Assembly: GCA_021030915.1 (NCBI GenBank)
Contig: JAGEMR010000028.1
Span: 124,001-188,000 of the forward strand
Direction of reading: 5' to 3'
DNA from: Astrothelium macrocarpum
Taxonomy: Eukaryota; Ascomycota; Dothideomycetes; Trypetheliales; Trypetheliaceae
Length of the DNA stretch: 64,000 nt
The notes beneath the pieces were generated by a model that was not told the origin of the DNA, did not search any database, and saw only the letters and a list, made by a program, of their open reading frames with translations. The translations under genes and the position numbers were made by a program. This document shows, one piece after another, positions 34,125 to 45,010 of this stretch (within the stretch, counting starts at the first letter, position 1; the number at the start of each line of letters is the position of its first letter).

Positions 34125-34499
34125 GGAGGTTTGGTAGTCTATGCAGATACAAATTTAGCCCGGCAGCCCATGAATGTTAGCAATCCGAAACTTTTCAATC
34201 CCGAGAGCGCATTTGAGTGTGTCCGAAGAGTACTTGTGTTGAGAAGGTCATGGCGAGATGGAAATGTGAATCCGGATCAAACTATTTTGGTGAGTGTGCG
34301 TCATTGCGGAAGTGGTGATGATGCATCGCTCAACTGCTTGGACGCTCCTGCTTAACCACCATTAGCACACTCGCACTCACTACCATTGCAATGTGACTTG
34401 GGTTAAGCCTGCGCTACGACGTAGCTTGAGTTTGGCGCTTGTCGTACTCATGGAGCTCCACGAGAACTTTCAATTCGTCAAATATCTGTTTGGCCCCGT
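34125..34499. other. Divergent promoter region utp13/membrane protein
   Basis: This 375 bp region lies between divergent starts. No additional gene. Confidence 0.55.
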
Positions 34500-36591
34500 A
34501 TGGGTAGACAACCCTTCTTAACCCGTTTAGCGCTCGTAAGTCATTTCTTTTCGCATTTACACACTCCGTTGCTTGCTACTGAGCTGTCATTTGATGCCTG
34601 TTTCCAAGTTTTTGGAGTCCGAAGATCTATTTCGCTTACTCGAGACCATAGGGACGCTCCGCATATGAACCTCTTGAACCAACACCACTGGACGGGCCAT
34701 TGATCTTTCCCTCAAATCAAGATGGTCCGGATCAAGACTCCTCTGACCATGCTAGCACGCAATCGCAGTCAAGAAATCATCGAGAAAATTCGAATATAGG
34801 ATACACTCAGCAATACGATGAACGAGGTCATCCATGTAACCCGCTCGCGCAGTACTGGGAAAGTGAGCTACGACAAGCTCAAAACGATGTCTTAGCTGCT
34901 GTTGGCGTAGTCAAGCGCAAAGATGACCAAGAGATGGAGGCCCTTTCATTAGCTGCAGACAAAGCTGCAAGAAGCTTGAGGCTTGAAGACACTATTGGAG
35001 CGACCCTCGAGACTGGTTTCATCGCGCTTCTCATCTGTACTGAATGGTGCTTCGACAGCTTTAGGCTTCGCCTCATGGTTCGTGATATTGTCAACAACTG
35101 TATCGAAGACTCAAGGCTAAGCGCGTAAAGGTCTTCCCTTACCCACTCAACCTGTCCATTGTCGACATCCTGAATTCGGAGCGTCGTGCTCTGGGCAACT
35201 TGGCTTTTTATACTGCAGGCTTGCCATCCTTTGTGTTTTATCATCTTCTTTTCGAGGGTGTTGAAGCCTGCCTAGAGCGCCTTACATCGTATCTTAACCG
35301 CATCGTACTTGCATCCATCTCCTCTCGCGCCCAACGCGATCGATGCCAAACTTACATAGCTAAGCTTGGAGTTGCGTACGTTCTAGTCTACTCTTCTTTA
35401 CTAATATTGAGCCGATGGGTAGGCTAACAGTAAAATGGTAGGATGAATATTGCAGCAAGGCTTCTGCTCTCCCCCATTTTCATGTATTCCCGTCTGCAGC
35501 AGTGTCATCTCATTCCTGCTTCTCCTAGACTTCCAAATTGGCAATGTTTCGTACCCTTTAGCAAATCGTCGCCTTTTCAACCATTCCCGAGTGCAGCCGC
35601 GATTTCCCAACAAAGTCTTTGGACCTGGGTTTGGTCAACCCTAACATTTCCCACAACTATCTACATCATCTTATTCGCTATTGACTACCTGGACGAATTT
35701 TCTCACACAGCACTACCCCAACCAGATATCATTGCACCCAAAAATCATCAACAAGCAATCTTGTCCGCAATCGGAGCTCCCAAGGACGAGTCCCTATTGC
35801 TCAGAGACCCGAATCAGCTAAGTACGAAACTTCTTACCAAGATCTGCTATATCCGCGATCGCTTCCTCCAAGCTCTCGGCTGGGTCCATCCTCCACCATC
35901 CCAGCCCCAAGGCCAATCAACCGATGACGAAAACCCCATCACCATTGCATTCGCACGCCCCCGCTCGGCCAACAACAACGCCACCGGCGGCGCCGACACC
36001 CCATCGACCTCGGCCTCATCAGCCTACACCGACGCTCTCGAAGCCCCTCCTCCTCCTCCTCCGCTACCAGCCAACCTCGACGGCCCCAGCATGGTGTACG
36101 CGGCGATGCAAGCCGACAGACGCCGCCGCCGCCGCATGCGCATGCGCTACATCCGCGCGCAGCGCGTGTCGGACCTGGCCCTCGCGCCCGCCGAGTTCCT
36201 GACCAACCAGGTCGGCATCGCGCTGGCGGAGTGGGCGACGCTGCCGCGCGAGGCCGTCATGATGCGCAGTCTGGCGCGCGCCTTCCTGTCGGCTCCCGCG
36301 GGGCTGGGCGCGCGGCAGCGCCGGGATGCTGGAGTGCTGAAGGCGTGGGTGTATCCTGTTTTCGTGGGCCCGGTTGTGGGCGGCGTGCTTGGGCTGCTAG
36401 GGTGGCGTGAGCGGGCTGGTCTCGGTAGTTTTGGTGCGGGAGTGGGTGGATTGCGAGGGGTGGGCGTGTATCTGGGCCGAGTTGCGTTGACGTCGGTGGC
36501 GCAGGTCGCTGCTGGGTTTTGTCTTTGGGGTTTGCAATGGGCTGTGGTGAGAACCCTCGGAAAGAGGTTTTTCGGGTGGGGAAGGCTCTGA
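34500..36591 (+). CDS. Multi-TM fungal membrane protein of unknown function
   Basis: The model is join(34500..34535,34652..35077,35116..35375,35442..36591), 623 aa. Hydrophobic spans appear near ATLETGFIALLICTEW, FYTAGLPSFVFYHLLF, SLWTWVWSTLTFPTTIYIILFAI, VYPVFVGPVVGGVLGLLGW and LTSVAQVAAGFCLWGLQW, so it is an integral membrane protein. The second intron (35078..35115) is only 38 nt; it is required because the exon otherwise runs into a stop, and the join FRLRLM|AKRVKVFPYPLN reads naturally. A Pro/Ser/Asn/Ala-rich insert (about residues 400-455) lies in a C-to-G skew island covering about 35880-36600. No named family is recognised. Confidence 0.72.
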
Positions 36592-36600
36592 GTCTTCAGT
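35880..36600. other. C-to-G skew island (membrane-protein gene 3' end)
   Basis: C-rich from about 35880 to 36110, mixed to about 36310, then G-rich to about 36580. Host gene on plus strand. Confidence 0.78.
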
Positions 36601-36855
36601 TTGAATACACTCGTGTTGAAGGCAACTCGTCTCATTTGGCTACGCAACTGTCCAAGAATGATTGGCTTGTCCAACTCGGCTTCGTCCGTCGTCACAGAGC
36701 GCAGAGTAACAATGGTCGAAATCTGGTCCGCCTGGGTGAATGCAACAGCCCTTTGTCCAAGCATGACGGCAATCTTTAGTCACATGGTCCTTTTCTCTCT
36801 ATTCTCTCTATTGGGGAGGTAGGTCTGCCTTGTTCTTGCTACAGAAATGGCACGG

Positions 36856-38282
36856 TCAAATCGATGCTCTCAAGTAGGACGTCCGCAACATTCCATCTGC
36901 AATGATAGGATTTTGTGAGGGGAAAGTCTGCGAAGACGTCCACGCAGAGTGTCGGCGACTATAAGCTATCGCTTTGGAGTAGCCAGTCTTGTATGCTTTC
37001 GCAAGCTCGAACTCCGCGTGAAGACAGCTTTCAGCGCATTTTCCAAGATTTCTCACTATTCCTTCGATCCATCCCTTGACTGAAAAGGTTTCCTCTGTGT
37101 CGGTACCGCGGCTAATATCGTTGTCATGGACTAAACATGCATTGTGGTAACTTCGGCATCGATAGCATTGGCTCTTAAACTCGAATTGGGGACCTATAGC
37201 TTGCCAAACATGGCTGACGTGGTTTGGTGAAAGACCGGCATCTAATAACGAGATGTTCTTGCTCTGGCTGGCATGTAACTCTGATGGGGTTGTCTGAAAA
37301 TCGCGGGACATGATGCGATTCAAAGCTATATGGTTGGCGAAAAAGTCGGCTTGGATTTTCGGTTCGAGCACACGCACGTCTCTCGAATCCTGAAAAAATT
37401 CGGCCCATGGATTATGATTTTTTTCTTGCCAGGCCAAATCGGTCTTGAGATTCCGACTGCTTGTTGGGTTTCGTCAAGGCAAATGACGGCAGGTGCGGTA
37501 GGTTGGCACGATAATATCTCAGTTTTGCCTGATCTGAGAACTATTTTCGGCAAGATAGCTGATTTCCACCCCTTGGTTGGATCTTGAATATCGTCCAGAA
37601 ATTGCTTTAGGAATCGACGATCTCGCTCCACAGACGGCAAACTGGTCTTCGGCTCCTGCTCTACTTGCCCCAACGAAAATAAAAAACGAAGTATCAGTAC
37701 GGTAATCTCTTGGGCGGTACGGCATATCCATCGATTGCTACCGAATTTACGGAGGGTATCAAGATCATCTGTCACTGTGAATGAGTGATCATCAGTCTTT
37801 GGCATCACCAGCATATACTTACGAGATGGTTTCAGCTTTCGTAGCTGCTTCAGCTTGAATTCAATCCATTTTTGTTCTTGGTCGACTCCTTCGATGATCT
37901 GTCGCCATTCGTGGTCGCTACTGTTCATACTAGTCAATTCGCCCGTTGCCCAATCTATGAATTTATTAAAGTGCTTCAGGGTTTGAGCCATCATAAGTGA
38001 TAACAGGAGCCATAGGCGATCTAATGCTTGACGAATTGTAATGGTTTCTTCACGTATTTGCGCTGTGGCCATTCCGGAATCATCGACATTCGCAATGTAA
38101 TGTTTAAGGCAAGCTTTGATAGCACGAAGCACATCAACTATTCTTTCTTGTCGTGTTTGGTCAAATTCACTACACCATTTGTTGTAATAGGAATTCGTGA
38201 AATTCGGCAAGCCAAGAGAATGTAGAGTAGGATAACTCCACCCTCGTTTTTCGACTCAGAGAAGTTCCAGTGAAGATGCCAT
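36856..38282 (-). pseudogene. Decayed gene of unknown function (nonsense plus frameshift)
   Basis: Coding continuity is strong but broken twice. From an ATG at 38280-38282 the frame meets TGA at codon 9 (38256-38258), yet stays open for about 295 codons after it. Near 37440-37455 the reading must shift by one base to continue as DLAWQEKNHNPWAEFFQDSR...VLEPKIQADFFANHIALNRI to the stop at 36856. An A7 run (about 37423-37429) lies beside the shift. No GT-AG intron fits either break. Alternatives are assembly indels or a later start codon with one frameshift. The domain is not recognised; the first part looks helical and the second has CYRCRSYHNACLVH. It may be a recently inactivated accessory gene. 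Confidence 0.55.
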
Positions 38283-38562
38283 GGCCGGATCTGATAAGAA
38301 AGTATTGTCGCATCAAATGCATCATGAGATTAGAGTGTAAGAGAGTTAAATAAAATCTATCCACCGGACTGCGTACTTCAATAATTACGTTAAGGAACGG
38401 AGCTCGGAAAGCTGCCTTCTCTGAGGACTGCGGAAACCACCGGGAAACAAAGAAAGACAAAACAAGCTTGTTCCGAAATGACTGAGTTTGTCTCAGCGCC
38501 ACTCATAAGATAAACTTGAACAAAGAAAGATAGTTTGTCAACGTTTGTAAATTCGGCACAAT

Positions 38563-39630
38563 CTAAATAGAAGCATCTCTCTTCTTTGCTGGTGAGGCAC
38601 CAACTAAGGCGAGAAACTTATCCTTGCCTACCACATCAAATCGTAGCTCTGATTCGCCATTGTTCTTATCGAACCCGATACGGGCGTAGTTGAAAACACT
38701 TGGAAGCCCCAGTAAATCAGCGAACGACTTTTGATCCTCAGTGAGCTCATGTCCGAGATCAAACTCAATCTCGTCTTCGGTTAGAGTACGAGCAAGAATC
38801 CAAAACTCTCCGTACTTGTCTGGGTCCAACGCATAAAGGACCGAGTAATGTGGAAACTTCACTTGAGTGTCGGACAACCAAGAGTCGCTTCTTCTAGGCC
38901 TAATTACTAGATGACCAAGCGCGAGGGCACGTGAAAGTAGGACGTAGGCATTTGAAGTAGAATGTTGATCAGACTTTACGTTTACTGACCCGGCCTCAGA
39001 AGGCACCGTCTTGCACACGACAGAGTATGTCTCGGCGGATGCAAAATCATCGAGGTTGATGTTTGGCGAGCTGTATATATCCATATCGTCCTTTTTTTCG
39101 TCGTGACTGAGTACATCCCAGCCAAGATAATCTGGAAGCCGTACTCCAAAGTCGGTTTCATCATGATAACCAAGCGTAACGAAGGACGAACACTTTAGAT
39201 CCCGAAGCACAAGGCGGTATAAATCTTCGTCGGGCGTTGCAGCATCAATTCTGTCGAGAATAGAAGTGAGTTCGGTCCAGTCTTTGATGTCGGGACGTCG
39301 GTCGGGATCATATTTGGCTGTCATTTCCAAGGGATAACTGGCTTCTTGATTGCAGCAGCAAATTTGGCGCCTGATGATCCAGTCGCCGACTCAAAGGAGA
39401 GAGAAAGGTAGAACAGTTTCCGCAAAACTAGAATGTGGTTATGGATGTTATCAGTTGATCTTCGATGACTAGATGCTCGTCGAGGAACAGCGTTTTCAAT
39501 GATTAGTAGTAGACTTGGGCTATCAGGAATGATTCCGCTTGCAGTAGCTGTGATTGAGCTGTAAAGCCGTATTTTCTGGTCAGTTTTTGTGGAGGCCACT
39601 TGTGTCAATCCTGGAACAAGCGGCGTAGCC
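38563..39630 (-). CDS. Hypothetical protein, 5' end unresolved
   Basis: Two open segments probably form one gene: complement(join(38563..39337,39391..39630)). A 53 nt intron with a weak donor (GTCGGC) would join YLSLSFD to YPLEMTAKYDPDRRPDIKDW. The upstream segment contains no Met, and it begins just after an AG acceptor-like site, so at least one 5' exon is missing. If the intron is wrong, the downstream part alone (ATG at 39322-39324) gives 253 aa. The protein is acidic with no TM span. I recognise no domain. It lies in an accessory-like region next to a pseudogene. Confidence 0.45.
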
Positions 39631-39725
39631 GTTCTAAAACCTTAGCAATATCACTATACGAGCAGCTCTGCAATTTTCGGCTGAGAATACTATCTCAGAT
39701 TTGAGAGCCTCGCGATGAAAGCATG

Positions 39726-39980
39726 GATTGCGACTCCGCGTCCGGCCACATGCACTGGGCCACATGCACTGAACTGCGGCGAGATAGCTCTTTTGTCTTA
39801 GCATTCCAGACCAAATCATAGTGGCGAAGACGCTTTTATATCGTTGTGTTGATGCAAGCAGCGCGGGAATTTTCGACTGTGGAGACAATCAAGGCGCAGA
39901 TTGTGACTCTGCATCCGGCTACAGCAAATGTAGTCTTTGTCTATGCATTCTAGATCAAATCATTGTGGCGAAGTCGTTTT
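39726..39980. repeat. Diverged direct duplication with RIP-like transitions
   Basis: Copy 1 (39726-39840) and copy 2 (39899-39980) share GATTG.GACTC.GC.TCCGGC, GCATTC.AGA.CAAATCAT and GTGGCGAAG. Most substitutions are C-to-T or G-to-A in copy 2. Copy 1 itself has an extra tandem duplication of GGCCACATGCACT. Confidence 0.6.
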
Positions 39981-40719
39981 TGTTATGGAGTTCGTAGTCT
40001 AAGGAAGTTCACTACATCGTCCTCTTCAGCAGTAAGATAATTGTTGTGTATTGCCCATGTACCACACCTTACGCGAATTAACACGACTTCCAAAATCCTA
40101 TCCCATCTCAGAGCGAAACCATTCCCTTCTAACTTCAGACTGTCATCACATTTCAATCGCATTTCCATCACATTTCCGTAAAGCGTCTTATGCTAGCATA
40201 ATGGCGTCTCAAGGTATTGGATGTATCCCTTCGTATGGCACCCAAAGTCCATGGCCTTCACTTGAGACGATCCAGCGGACAGCAGGCTTCCTAATTCCGG
40301 GAAATTTCATCTCCGAGACCGTATCACCATAGGTGACTGGCAATCAACCGCCGATGATATGTTTCGCGCGGCTATCGTGGCAGGTCTCGTTAGCTTTTGA
40401 TCTGAAGAAGAAAAAATTGGAAGTGCGGTTCAGGCGATGGTCTTAATGCCGAGACTCAGTCACGTGCAGGTGGAACAGATAAGCGCCGTCACACTTTGAA
40501 AATATATTGCAACATGTTTACATCAAACTCAATAAGACGTGGCTCTTCTACAGCTGACTAGGTATTTCAGCCATGCGCTACACATGGGCAGAGGTTTTTT
40601 TTTTCTTCCGGAATGGGACTGGCTAACAACGTAAACACAAATTTTGCTCAGCAACAGAGCATTTAATTGCAAAACGCCAAGGAATGCATTCTCTATTGTA
40701 CACTGCTTATTCTGCTCTA
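39981..40719. other. Intergenic
   Basis: A 93-codon + strand ORF at 40051-40332 is not supported by motifs. Otherwise nothing is seen. Confidence 0.45.
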
Positions 40720-41573
40720 TCATGCCGACTTGACAGGCGCGCTGTCGTCAAATTCCACATCTCTTATCCCATCTTTCGTCATGACCTTGACAATCAGTCC
40801 TTTGAAATCGATTGGTAATCTCCTCTTAAGCTCATCTGAACACATCTTGAGAATCTTGAGGCCTTGATCGAAATCGATGTTTGGATGATGGTGCTTGTCG
40901 AGAATAGAGAGACAGTAGTATCTGAGAGTCTCACAGTCAGCTTTGACCTTCTGCATTTATGAAAACTTCTCCTGCTCTAAGCAAAGCATGTCGGATCCGT
41001 ATGGTCGGAGTCCAGTTCCAAAAGCACAAAAATACTTACTGTGCATATCCATGCGCCGCATACGGCACCTCCGCCTGACTTGCCAAATAATCGATCCAAT
41101 ATAACCTCGCACACCCCTCCTTCTTCACCACCTTCGCACTCCCGCCCTCCTCTTTGCCCTCCCCCTCAATCTCCACATCCTTCCCACCCAACACATCCCA
41201 CCCCCCCAGCAGCAGATTCACCATGTACGGACTGCGACTCCTCAGGCTCCGCGCCAGCTCACTGCGCGTGAAGCTCGCCACTGCACCGGGGCCCAGATCC
41301 GTGTCGTTGCGCATGCTGTACAGCGCGACATTGGCCTGGATGTACTCGGCGAATTGCACGGTGTCGCCCGCCTCGCCGGAGAAGGCCATCAGCGTGTGTT
41401 GCGTGAGGGCTCGGGTCTTGTCGTCGGAGGCTTTGAGGATGGTGGCGCCGCGCATGGCGGCTTTGGAGGCGGCCATGAGGACGAAGTCGCGGCCGGTTAG
41501 GCCGAGGAGGACTTCCCTGGAGGGATGGTTAGCTGGGTGGTTGTGGAAGGTGGATGATTGTGCTCAATTACAT
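40720..41573 (-). CDS. pre1: 20S proteasome subunit beta4 (Pre1/PSMB2)
   Basis: The model is complement(join(40720..40921,41040..41516,41572..41573)), 226 aa against about 198 in yeast. It is a non-catalytic beta subunit of the 20S core. Conserved blocks include EVLLGLTGRDFVLMAASKAAMRG, MAFSGEAGDTVQFAEYIQ, FTRSELARSLRSRSPYMVNLLLGG, ARLYWIDYLA, GYAQYYCLSILDKHHHPNI and LPIDFKGLIVKV. The start codon is split: exon 1 contributes only AT, and G comes from exon 2 after a 55 nt GTAATT..CAG intron. An insertion of about 25 residues rich in Glu/Gly/Lys, absent from typical Pre1, sits after NLLLGGWDV inside a C-to-G skew island. Confidence 0.92.
41060..41560. other. C-to-G skew island (pre1 exon 2)
   Basis: C-rich from about 41060 to 41220 and G-rich from about 41390 to 41560. 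Host gene on minus strand. Covers most of exon 2. Confidence 0.75.
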
Positions 41574-44034
41574 ATTCGTAGCGGAGATTTATTGTATTGC
41601 AGTGTCGCTCGAAATCGAAAGTCGTATTCGAAGATAATTCTATCGAGCGGCGAGAAAGGAAAGATATTGGTGCGAGGTGTTGGAAGCGGTGATGTTTGCA
41701 CGCGTAGTGATGAGCTGCCTGAAGCTTCACCTTTGCTAAGACCCTGGGGGTTCAGCCACCATCAGCCACGGATCGGGACCGTTTCTTCAATCATTTGAAA
41801 CACCTTGTTCTACATCTTATTAAACCACATGCGCTTAGAGTCTGTTTGGACGTCCATCACGGTTGCTTCTACGATGGATAAAGTTGAACATGCAGCTTCT
41901 ACATCATACTCCATCGGAGGTGAAGCTGGCACACAGCCAAGTTACAAGGTACCGCGTACTGTACAGAATGACTTTTCCCGATAGATACCACATTGCAACC
42001 ACAACAGCCACGGTTGCATTCAACGTGTAATGCGGAGGATATTGCTCTCAAAAGACTAGCACTCAGAATCATTCCCTTTGCTAATTTCAGGTCCGTGTTC
42101 TGCCAGAGCTTTAACTTTTTTAAAACATCGTAAAAACACAGGCGCGATGAAACACCGACCTCGAGAAAGCTGTTGTAACAAGATCTACAGTAGGATTCAG
42201 GCGGCATAATGCTTGTTTATTCATTGACCAACTGACCAGATTCGATGATTTGTTCCGTAGGTCATGCACTGCCACAGCACTTACGGAAAAACCACAATTT
42301 GCCAGTGCGTGTGTGGTCCTGATGCCAACTTTCATTGTCAACTTCAAATCAACACACTACATTTGTTCCGTCTTCGTGTTCTTCTTCTTTTTTCATACTA
42401 TTGCGCTCTTCTGAAGAAGCAGAGGCTATGCAGTCAACGCTTGCCCTGTCTACGCCATGTCTACTTTCTTTGGTTACAAAGCCTTCCCAGAAAGATTGTA
42501 CGCTAGAAAGCTGTAGCACGGTCCCGTCATGGCGAAAGAGAGTCCCAACCTCGTTCCAAGGAGATAATCCAAGATAAGGCGTTTAAGTCTCAAACAGCCC
42601 AACAACATCAACAGACAATGTATTTGCTTCCTTGTCATTGGCATGACACATCGTCTGATCTATTCCTTGGAAGAGAGATTAGACATCAATTCACAACAAA
42701 AAAAAACATTTATCATCTTGCTTACCCTTTGAGCTGGAGCCGACATGATCCCAGGTCCATGCCCCTACACCTTCAATAAGACTCAGCGACATCAAAGAAT
42801 GTTCATCGCTCGCAACAGCTGTATCTTTCAACTTCGTCTGTACCAATGTCGTCTCTGGGCGGCTCGTTTTACGTTTGGAAAATCGTGATGGCTTTGCTTA
42901 AGGCATGCCTATCGCCGTTACAGTCTTGGCCAAGAGTGAGAAGAATGGTCTAATTTCCCAGCAGTGTTTTTACCAAGAGTAGGTATTACGGGTGACTATC
43001 CTCAAAGACGTATTCAAGTTGGAAAAGAGGAAGAATTCTGACATGGCAACGGTCAACAATAAGAGCTTTATGCTCACAACTAGTCCCTTGATTGGACGGT
43101 TCATTGGAGAAGAAGGGAAAAGAATGATACCGCTTCGGATTATTTGAGAGCATCATCAATGTCCAGCACAACCTTTGACGATTGGGCAGCTTGGTGAGGG
43201 GATCTGGTGGAAAATTCGGTCGATGCGGAAACTATTTGTTATTGGTAGGCTCAAATATATGCAGGGCAAATGACCACTAATGGTTGTGTTGTGGAAGCTA
43301 GATGCTCCATCCGTGTCCGTTCGGGCAACCTGCCAAAAGAAATTATGGAAAAGGTGTATGGGAAAGTCCGTTCTCATGGGTCTGCTGGCAAACATTTGCC
43401 TGAATGCCTAATTTTAGGCCTTTTGTGGATGAGCACTCCAATCAGAGGGCATAAGTACGGATCAGGGAGAAGGTATCTGATTGTTGTACTTTGTGTGGAT
43501 GAGCCCCCCAATCAGAGGGCACGATTTTTGGCGACAAGGGGTACCTAATCATTGTACCATATGTGGATGAGCCCTCCAATCAGAGGGCAAGCGGCAGGAA
43601 ACCGCGAATAGCAACCGACATTAAAAGGTGGTGAAGTGCCTCCATTTTCGACTTTTTCGCTACGCAGCGGTCCACGACTCACGCCCGCAAGGGCCAGGTC
43701 GGTCACCGCTGATCCTTGAAACTCTTGCTCTCCTCTTTTTAATAGCTGCCGTTGTAGTGGAAAATATTCGTGACAGACCCAAACCTTGCCATAGGTAGAC
43801 CGGACTACACAAGTAAATATTTCTCGTCCTCTCCTTGATCTACGTCTAACTGACTAGATGTAGTTAGAATACTTTGACAACATCCATTTCTCGGCCTTGG
43901 GCGGACGTTGGAGCGTTCGCCCCTTCGACATTTCCAGGAACGACCATGACCACGCCGCGATTGCATATTGTACCCGCAGCACGCCTCATCTCAGCGATGA
44001 ATTCGAAAGCGATCACTCCAACTGGACAGAATGA
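41574..44034. other. Region without a supported gene, with hairpin repeats
   Basis: This is 2.46 kb with only short ORFs and no conserved motif. It contains the three hairpin repeats at 43424-43590. The first exon of the C2H2 gene may lie in its last few hundred bases. Confidence 0.45.
43424..43590. repeat. Three imperfect ~69 bp direct repeats with a hairpin core
   Basis: Units start at 43424, 43494 and 43562. Each begins TGTGGATGAGC and contains CCAATCAGAGGGC. In the third copy GCCCTC-CAATCA-GAGGGC is a perfect 6 bp stem; copies one and two keep partial stems. GGTA.CT.AT and TTGTAC are shared between the first two spacers. Function unknown. Confidence 0.75.
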
Positions 44035-45010
44035 GGACGGAATATAGCGAGAACCGTTTCCCCTGAAGCGACTTTTGTCCGTGTTTGTGATCATATCTTG
44101 TGCAGTTCTTATATTTGTGATTGGGATTCGAATCCTTGCACCAACCCTACCAAACTCGGATGTGTGGATCCTTTGTTGGTGGCTATCGGATCAGGGACCA
44201 ATAACAGCTCCTTGGGCTTAGACTTTGCTGGAAGCTTTGACGTCTCAGTGCCTCAACCCTCACCTGAGAATTCTTCCGACAGCGCTATACTAGCTGGATA
44301 TGCGACATCTGTTTCTGTGGAGCCTGAAGTTGCGCTAAAAGTCACGGATCATGTCTTTGAACATCGACAAGCGACTACTGAACCTCCGCCAAAGGGAGAA
44401 TGTCTTGCTGATATTGAATTCCTACCTGTTTCAGATATTGATCATCCATCCGAATCAGCTTCTTCTAACGACAAACCGATTCGAATTAACTCTCCACCTC
44501 AATTGTTGTTTGACGATACTAATTCCTCTCGCTTTGCATCATTAAGTCCCTGTAGTCGACGTACGCTCGCTCAAACTCCTGCCACTGCGTCCGAATCACC
44601 AGCAGCTAACGGTACATTTTTGCCAAACATTGTAGCCGTACCGAGCTCGGTCTCTCGTGTGCTCCCGTTACAGCCGAATCCACAGTTCAAGTGCTCACAT
44701 TGTGGCTCGCTCTACTCGTCACAGCGTCGACTCGAGTGAGTGAACATCATACGAAAATGTTAAGACTTTCATCGCTGATCTAGGTAGTATCCATAGCAAG
44801 AAGCACGAGAGACACGAATGTGGCATCGAAAACTGCCGTAAAACGTTCCAGCACGAGAGAGACCGTCTTCGGCACCAAAATGAGCAGCACAAGGTGAGCG
44901 AGGGCAATATCAAGAAGGTAAAGTGCCTATATTGTTCGTTTGAATCGACACGAAGATTCAATGTAAAAAGGCATATGCGGAGTCAGCACCCGAGCGCTCC
45001 TTTGCCATGA
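44035..45010 (+). CDS. C2H2 zinc-finger protein, 5' end unresolved
   Basis: The supported part is join(44035..44735,44788..45010). The frame is open from 44035, but there is no ATG anywhere in its first 220 codons, so the start lies in an unseen upstream exon or the gene is damaged. A Ser/Pro-rich N-terminal stretch is followed by three C2H2 fingers: FKCSHCGSLYSSQRRLDIHSKKH (split by the 52 nt intron), HECGIENCRKTF...LRHQNEQH and VKCLYCSFESTRRFNVKRHMRSQH. It is likely a nuclear DNA-binding protein of a lineage-specific type. An ATG-led ORF just upstream (near 43949) is in another frame and ends at 44046. Confidence 0.65.

Noticed and set aside
43270..43548. 92-codon ORF over the hairpin repeats
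   Set aside because: It crosses two repeat units in different reading phases and has no motif.
43424..43590. CRISPR array
   Set aside because: Only three imperfect units with diverged spacers in a eukaryotic genome.
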